A program made the translations under genes and the position numbers. From an uncultured Lachnospiraceae bacterium (GTDB lineage Bacteria > Bacillota > Clostridia > Lachnospirales > Lachnospiraceae): a stretch of 27,273 nt of DNA. Under the pieces are notes generated by a model. It saw only the letters and a program-made list of their open reading frames with translations, was not told the DNA's origin and did no database searches. Of this stretch, positions 23,946-27,273 are shown piece by piece. The DNA is taken from NCBI GenBank assembly GCA_902476645.1, contig CABSEG010000032.1, forward strand, positions 1 through 27,273, written 5' to 3'. Numbering within the stretch: position 1 is the stretch's first letter; the number at the start of each line of letters is the position of its first letter.

Positions 23946-24964
23946 AGTGTAACTCCCTTTTCTCCGCTTTCTATCTTACCGATTACAAAGGCAGTCTCTC
24001 CGGCTTCCTGAATGGCGTCCATTGTTCTCTTCACATCAGAAGGATCCACCGCCAAAACCATTCCGATACCCATGTTATAGGTATTGTACATCATATGCTC
24101 CTGGATCTGTCCTTCCTTTGCCAGCATCCGAAAGATGGCCGGCACCTGATAGCTGTCCTTTTCAATGACAGCCCGTACGCCTTCCGGGAGCATTCTGGGT
24201 ACGTTTTCATAGAATCCGCCGCCAGTGATGTGACTGCAACCTTTGATACGCACCCCCGCTTCTTTCACACTGCGAAGAGCCTTTACATAAATCTTTGTAG
24301 GAGCGATCAAAGCCTCTCCAAGGGTCGTCCCCAACTCCTCATGATAGGTTTCCAGTGCTTCCTTTTCCATCGGAAATACCTTTCTTACCAGGGAAAAACC
24401 GTTGCTATGAACGCCTGACGAGGCAATTCCCACCAGCGCATCCCCTTCCCGGATATCCTTGCCCGTAATCAGATCCTTCTCATCTACCACACCTACGGCA
24501 AAACCCGCCAGATCATACTCATCCTCCGGATAAAAGCCGGGCATCTCCGCAGTTTCTCCTCCGATCAGCGCCGCATTGGACTGGGCGCACCCTTCCGCCA
24601 CACCGCTTACGATAGTGGCAATCTTTTCAGGCACATTTTTACCACATGCAATGTAATCCAGGAAGAATAAAGGCTCACCGCCTGCGCAGGCAATATCGTT
24701 GACACACATGGCCACACAGTCAATCCCCACAGTATCATGCTTGTCCATGAGAAAAGCCAGCTTTAATTTTGTACCCACACCATCCGTTCCGGAGACCAGC
24801 GTCGGTTTCTCCATGTTTTTAAAGCGTTCCATGGAGAACGCCCCCGAGAATCCTCCGATATTCGTCAGTACCTCCGGTCTCATGGTTTTCTTGATGTGTT
24901 CTTTCATCAGCTCCACTGAACGGTAGCCCGCTTCAATATCAACGCCTGCTTTCTTATAATCCAT
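23939..24964 (-). CDS. purM: Phosphoribosylformylglycinamidine cyclo-ligase (AIR synthetase)
   Basis: PurM closes the imidazole ring (FGAM to AIR) with ATP, step five of the pathway. The 341-residue protein has the family's N-terminal YKKAGVDIEAG, the ATP/substrate region LVSGTDGVGTKLKLA, DCVAMCVND, LIGGETAEMPG, and the glycine-rich SSGVHSNGFSLVRK and HITGGGFYENVPR. GGAGG stands about 7 bases before the ATG. It follows purE after 57 bases without an obvious terminator. Confidence 0.97.
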   Translation of the reverse strand: MDYKKAGVDIEAGYRSVELMKEHIKKTMRPEVLTNIGGFSGAFSMERFKNMEKPTLVSGTDGVGTKLKLAFLMDKHDTVGIDCVAMCVNDIACAGGEPLFFLDYIACGKNVPEKIATIVSGVAEGCAQSNAALIGGETAEMPGFYPEDEYDLAGFAVGVVDEKDLITGKDIREGDALVGIASSGVHSNGFSLVRKVFPMEKEALETYHEELGTTLGEALIAPTKIYVKALRSVKEAGVRIKGCSHITGGGFYENVPRMLPEGVRAVIEKDSYQVPAIFRMLAKEGQIQEHMMYNTYNMGIGMVLAVDPSDVKRTMDAIQEAGETAFVIGKIESGEKGVTLC

Positions 24965-25021
24965 GTTTCTTCCTCCTCATGCATTTTATCAATCAAATGT
25001 GATTATCCTGTGATTTGGTTC

Positions 25022-25534
25022 TTATTTCTGTTTTAAGTATTCTTGATAACCCAGCTTATCCAGCTTTGCGGCCTTCTGCTCCACCTGCTCTTTCATCTCC
25101 GCGGAATATGCTTTCAGACGCTCTAAAAGCTCCGGATCTGAAGTAGCCAGAATCTTGGCAGCCAGGATACCCGCATTGGCCCCTCCGTTGATGGCTACTG
25201 TAGCCACTGGAATACCTGAGGGCATCTGCACAATAGAGTACAGAGAATCCCTTCCTCCCAGGGAAGTGGTGTGCATAGGGATTCCGATTACCGGCATGGG
25301 GAAAATTGCCGCGCACATGCCCGGGAGATGGGCTGCCATACCGGCCCCCGCAATGATCACTTTCCACCCTTTCCCCTCAGCGGATTTGGCATATTCAAAA
25401 AACACGTCCGGTTCTCTGTGAGCAGAGATAATCGTCATCTCATATGCTACACCCAGTTTATCTAAAACCTCCGCGGCCTTAGCCATAACCGGCATATCAG
25501 AGTCGCTCCCCATTACTATTCCTACTTTTGTCAT
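25022..25534 (-). CDS. purE: N5-carboxyaminoimidazole ribonucleotide mutase (class I PurE)
   Basis: PurE converts N5-CAIR to CAIR, step six of the bacterial pathway. The 170-residue protein shows GSDSD (9-13), SAHREP (37-42), GAGMAAHLPGM and the tail motif VAINGGANAGILAAKI. The HLPGM and SAHR forms are those of class I enzymes, which use the product of PurK; no purK is next to it. AGGAG precedes the ATG by about 8 bases. It is the first gene of the cluster, behind a strong promoter. Confidence 0.96.
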   Translation of the reverse strand: MTKVGIVMGSDSDMPVMAKAAEVLDKLGVAYEMTIISAHREPDVFFEYAKSAEGKGWKVIIAGAGMAAHLPGMCAAIFPMPVIGIPMHTTSLGGRDSLYSIVQMPSGIPVATVAINGGANAGILAAKILATSDPELLERLKAYSAEMKEQVEQKAAKLDKLGYQEYLKQK

Positions 25535-25578
25535 ATTCCAATCTCCTCTTGTATTCTAATCTATATAGTATCATGTTT

Positions 25579-25596
25579 CCTGGTAAAAATACCCGG
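25579..25596 (-). repeat. Interrupted palindrome in the purE leader
   Basis: CCTGGTA and TACCCGG surround AAAA, with one mismatch per arm. It lies inside the predicted purE leader, about 20-35 bases after the start point. It may be a repressor site or a weak hairpin; it does not match a purine-riboswitch core. Confidence 0.3.
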
Positions 25597-25619
25597 ATGT
25601 CAATTGTATCTAAGTATAT

Positions 25620-25648
25620 ATTCTACTAATTACTGGGAGGGTTGTCAA
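25620..25648 (-). promoter_or_regulatory. purE: Consensus promoter of the purE-purM-purN-purD cluster
   Basis: On the minus strand a perfect TTGACA (25643-25648), a 17-base spacer and TAGAAT (25620-25625). Transcription would begin near 25613 with a leader of about 78 bases, too short for a typical purine riboswitch. Confidence 0.75.
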
Positions 25649-25673
25649 CAATAAGAGATATTTCTTACAATTA

Positions 25674-25713
25674 AGAAGACCTGGAAATAGCCCTCACTAT
25701 TTCCAGGTCTTCT
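25674..25713 (-). terminator. Long hairpin terminating rpoC
   Basis: Seventeen-base perfect arms at 25674-25690 and 25697-25713 with a 6-base loop, 2 bases after the rpoC stop codon. The following minus-strand sequence (TTAATTGT) is only weakly U-rich, but stem length and position argue for a terminator or a 3' end-stabilising hairpin of the rpoBC transcript. Confidence 0.7.
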
Positions 25714-25715
25714 GA

Positions 25716-27273
25716 TTATGATTCTACCGTTGTCTCAGCCGGTTCTTCTTCCCCTACCATATCCTCCGTGATATCCACGTCTTCCAGTTCAAGGTCCAGC
25801 TCTTCCTCCGTATCATACTCTTCTTTTTCTGTCGCAATCTTAACATCCCGATACCGCCTCATTCCTGTTCCGGCAGGAATCAGTTTACCGATGATGACGT
25901 TCTCCTTCAGACCAATCAGCGGATCTACCTTACCCTTAATAGCCGCTTCGGTCAGCACCTTGGTAGTCTCCTGGAAGGAAGCCGCCGACAGGAACGAATT
26001 GGTTGCCAGGGATGCCTTTGTGATTCCCAGCATCACCTGCTTTCCTTCTGCAGGGCGCAGCCCTTGCTCTAACATCTTGGCATTCTCATCCTCCAGTTCC
26101 ATGATATCCACCATGGTTCCGGGAAGGAAGGAGGTATCTCCATTGTCCTCAATCCGGATCTTTTTCAGCATCTGACGCACGATCACTTCAATATGCTTAT
26201 CATTAATTTCCACACCCTGCAGGCGGTACACACGTTGTACTTCCCGTAACATATAATCCTGCACAGCTCTTACACCCTTGATCTTCAGAATATCATGGGG
26301 ATTGATGCTTCCCTCGGTCAGCTCATCTCCGGCTTCCAAATAAGCTCCGTCCTGAGCTTTGATTCTGGAACCGTAGGGAATCAGGTATGTCTTGGAATCG
26401 CCTGTCTCTTCATTGGTCACAATGATCTCTCGCTTTTTCTTGGTATCCTTAATGGTGGCCACGCCGGCGATCTCTGTAATAATCGCAAGGCCCTTGGGCT
26501 TTCTTGCTTCAAAAAGCTCCTCGACACGGGGAAGACCCTGGGTGATATCCCCGCCGGCCACACCGCCGGTGTGGAAGGTTCTCATAGTCAGCTGCGTACC
26601 CGGCTCTCCGATGGACTGGGCTGCAATGATACCTACTGATTCGCCCACCTGAACAGCCTCGCCGGTTGCCAGGTTGGCCCCGTAACACTTGGAGCACACG
26701 CCAATATGAGACTTACAGGTCAAAATGGTACGGATCTTCACCTGCTCAAAGGGCTTTCCGTTTTCGTCCACACCCTCTGACATGATTCTGGCTGCCCGCT
26801 TAGGTGTAATCATATGGTTGGCCTTCACTATGACCTCACCATCTTTATTTTTTATAGTCTCACAGGAGAATCTTCCGGTGATACGCTCCTGAAGGCTTTC
26901 GATCTCTTCCTTTCCGTCCTGGAACGCTTTCACCCACATACCCGGGATCTCGTCTTTTCCCTCACAGCAATCCACTTCCCGTATGATCAGTTCCTGGGAA
27001 ACATCCACCAGTCGCCTGGTCAGATAACCGGAGTCCGCCGTACGCAGAGCTGTATCAGACAGACCCTTTCTGGCTCCATGGGCAGACATGAAGTACTCCA
27101 GTACGTCCAGACCTTCACGGAAGTTGGATTTAATAGGCAGCTCGATGGTATGGCCAGTGGTATCCGCCATCAAGCCTCGCATACCCGCCAGCTGTTTGAT
27201 CTGCTTATCAGAACCACGGGCTCCGGAGTCTGCCATCATGTAGATGTTGTTATACTTATCCAATCCATCCAGC
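25716..27273 (-). CDS. rpoC: RNA polymerase beta' subunit, C-terminal part (5' end outside the window)
   Basis: About 518 C-terminal residues of RpoC, open to the window edge. They include NNIYMMADSGARGS, the C-terminal zinc-binding cysteines (VDCC, then CKSHIGVCSKC), the trigger loop GIIAAQSIGEPGTQLTMRTF with HTGGVAGGDITQGLPRVEELFEARKP, and a very acidic tail (about the last 45 residues). The sequence is intact. A hairpin follows directly, then the purE promoter. In many relatives rpsL follows rpoC; here it does not. Confidence 0.98.
   Translation of the reverse strand, partial: LDGLDKYNNIYMMADSGARGSDKQIKQLAGMRGLMADTTGHTIELPIKSNFREGLDVLEYFMSAHGARKGLSDTALRTADSGYLTRRLVDVSQELIIREVDCCEGKDEIPGMWVKAFQDGKEEIESLQERITGRFSCETIKNKDGEVIVKANHMITPKRAARIMSEGVDENGKPFEQVKIRTILTCKSHIGVCSKCYGANLATGEAVQVGESVGIIAAQSIGEPGTQLTMRTFHTGGVAGGDITQGLPRVEELFEARKPKGLAIITEIAGVATIKDTKKKREIIVTNEETGDSKTYLIPYGSRIKAQDGAYLEAGDELTEGSINPHDILKIKGVRAVQDYMLREVQRVYRLQGVEINDKHIEVIVRQMLKKIRIEDNGDTSFLPGTMVDIMELEDENAKMLEQGLRPAEGKQVMLGITKASLATNSFLSAASFQETTKVLTEAAIKGKVDPLIGLKENVIIGKLIPAGTGMRRYRDVKIATEKEEYDTEEELDLELEDVDITEDMVGEEEPAETTVES

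Noticed and set aside
25535..25715. A purine riboswitch upstream of purE
   Set aside because: The leader from the consensus promoter is only about 78 bases and lacks the three-way junction core; only an imperfect palindrome is present.

Overview
The window looks like a chromosomal segment from an anaerobic, Gram-positive gut-type clostridium, most likely Lachnospiraceae. The evidence is strong Shine-Dalgarno sites, consensus sigma-A promoters, several YesM/YesN/YesS-like regulators, FIVAR and dockerin modules on a secreted glycosidase, a 2[4Fe-4S] ferredoxin and a clpC-radA neighbourhood. No rRNA, tRNA, insertion sequence or CRISPR array was seen. Almost everything is on the minus strand; the exception is a two-gene plus-strand unit at 4662-8569.

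Region 1 (1-8569) is a carbohydrate-response locus. On the minus strand lies a very large secreted GH97-type glycosidase with an Ig-like domain, an NPCBM module, FIVAR repeats and a C-terminal dockerin. A frameshift at 456-468 cuts off the last FIVAR repeat and the dockerin. Divergently transcribed is a membrane-bound AraC-type regulator (YesS-like). Its stop overlaps the start of an extracellular solute-binding protein that is held by an uncleaved membrane helix. No transporter permease is present.

Region 2 (8586-17490, minus strand) runs, in transcription order, radA, a YesM-like histidine kinase with a TTG start inside radA, a YesN-like response regulator, a solute-binding lipoprotein, a ferredoxin and a membrane Fe-S protein. 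After a 400-base gap comes rarA, which is convergent with region 1. The gap holds the rarA promoter, a possible 21-codon ORF, a second possible promoter and several inverted repeats.

Region 3 (17535-21971, minus strand) is a stress-protein block. A short GntR-type repressor gene is coupled to clpC, followed by a small conserved protein and then radA. Upstream is a single-pass membrane protein with a Thr/Glu/Pro/Gln-rich linker. The gntR promoter carries an inverted repeat suited to autoregulation, and its -35 box lies within the terminator of the gene before it. ctsR, mcsA and mcsB, which precede clpC in Bacillus, are absent here.

Region 4 (22027-27273, minus strand) contains purE-purM-purN-purD behind a consensus promoter. 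Upstream of that is the 3' part of rpoC, which ends at a long hairpin. The purine genes are tightly packed; purM/purN and purN/purD overlap.

The most unusual material is in regions 1 and 2. Two separate regulator-plus-binding-protein modules have no permeases beside them, which suggests that the binding proteins serve sensing, or feed transporters encoded elsewhere.
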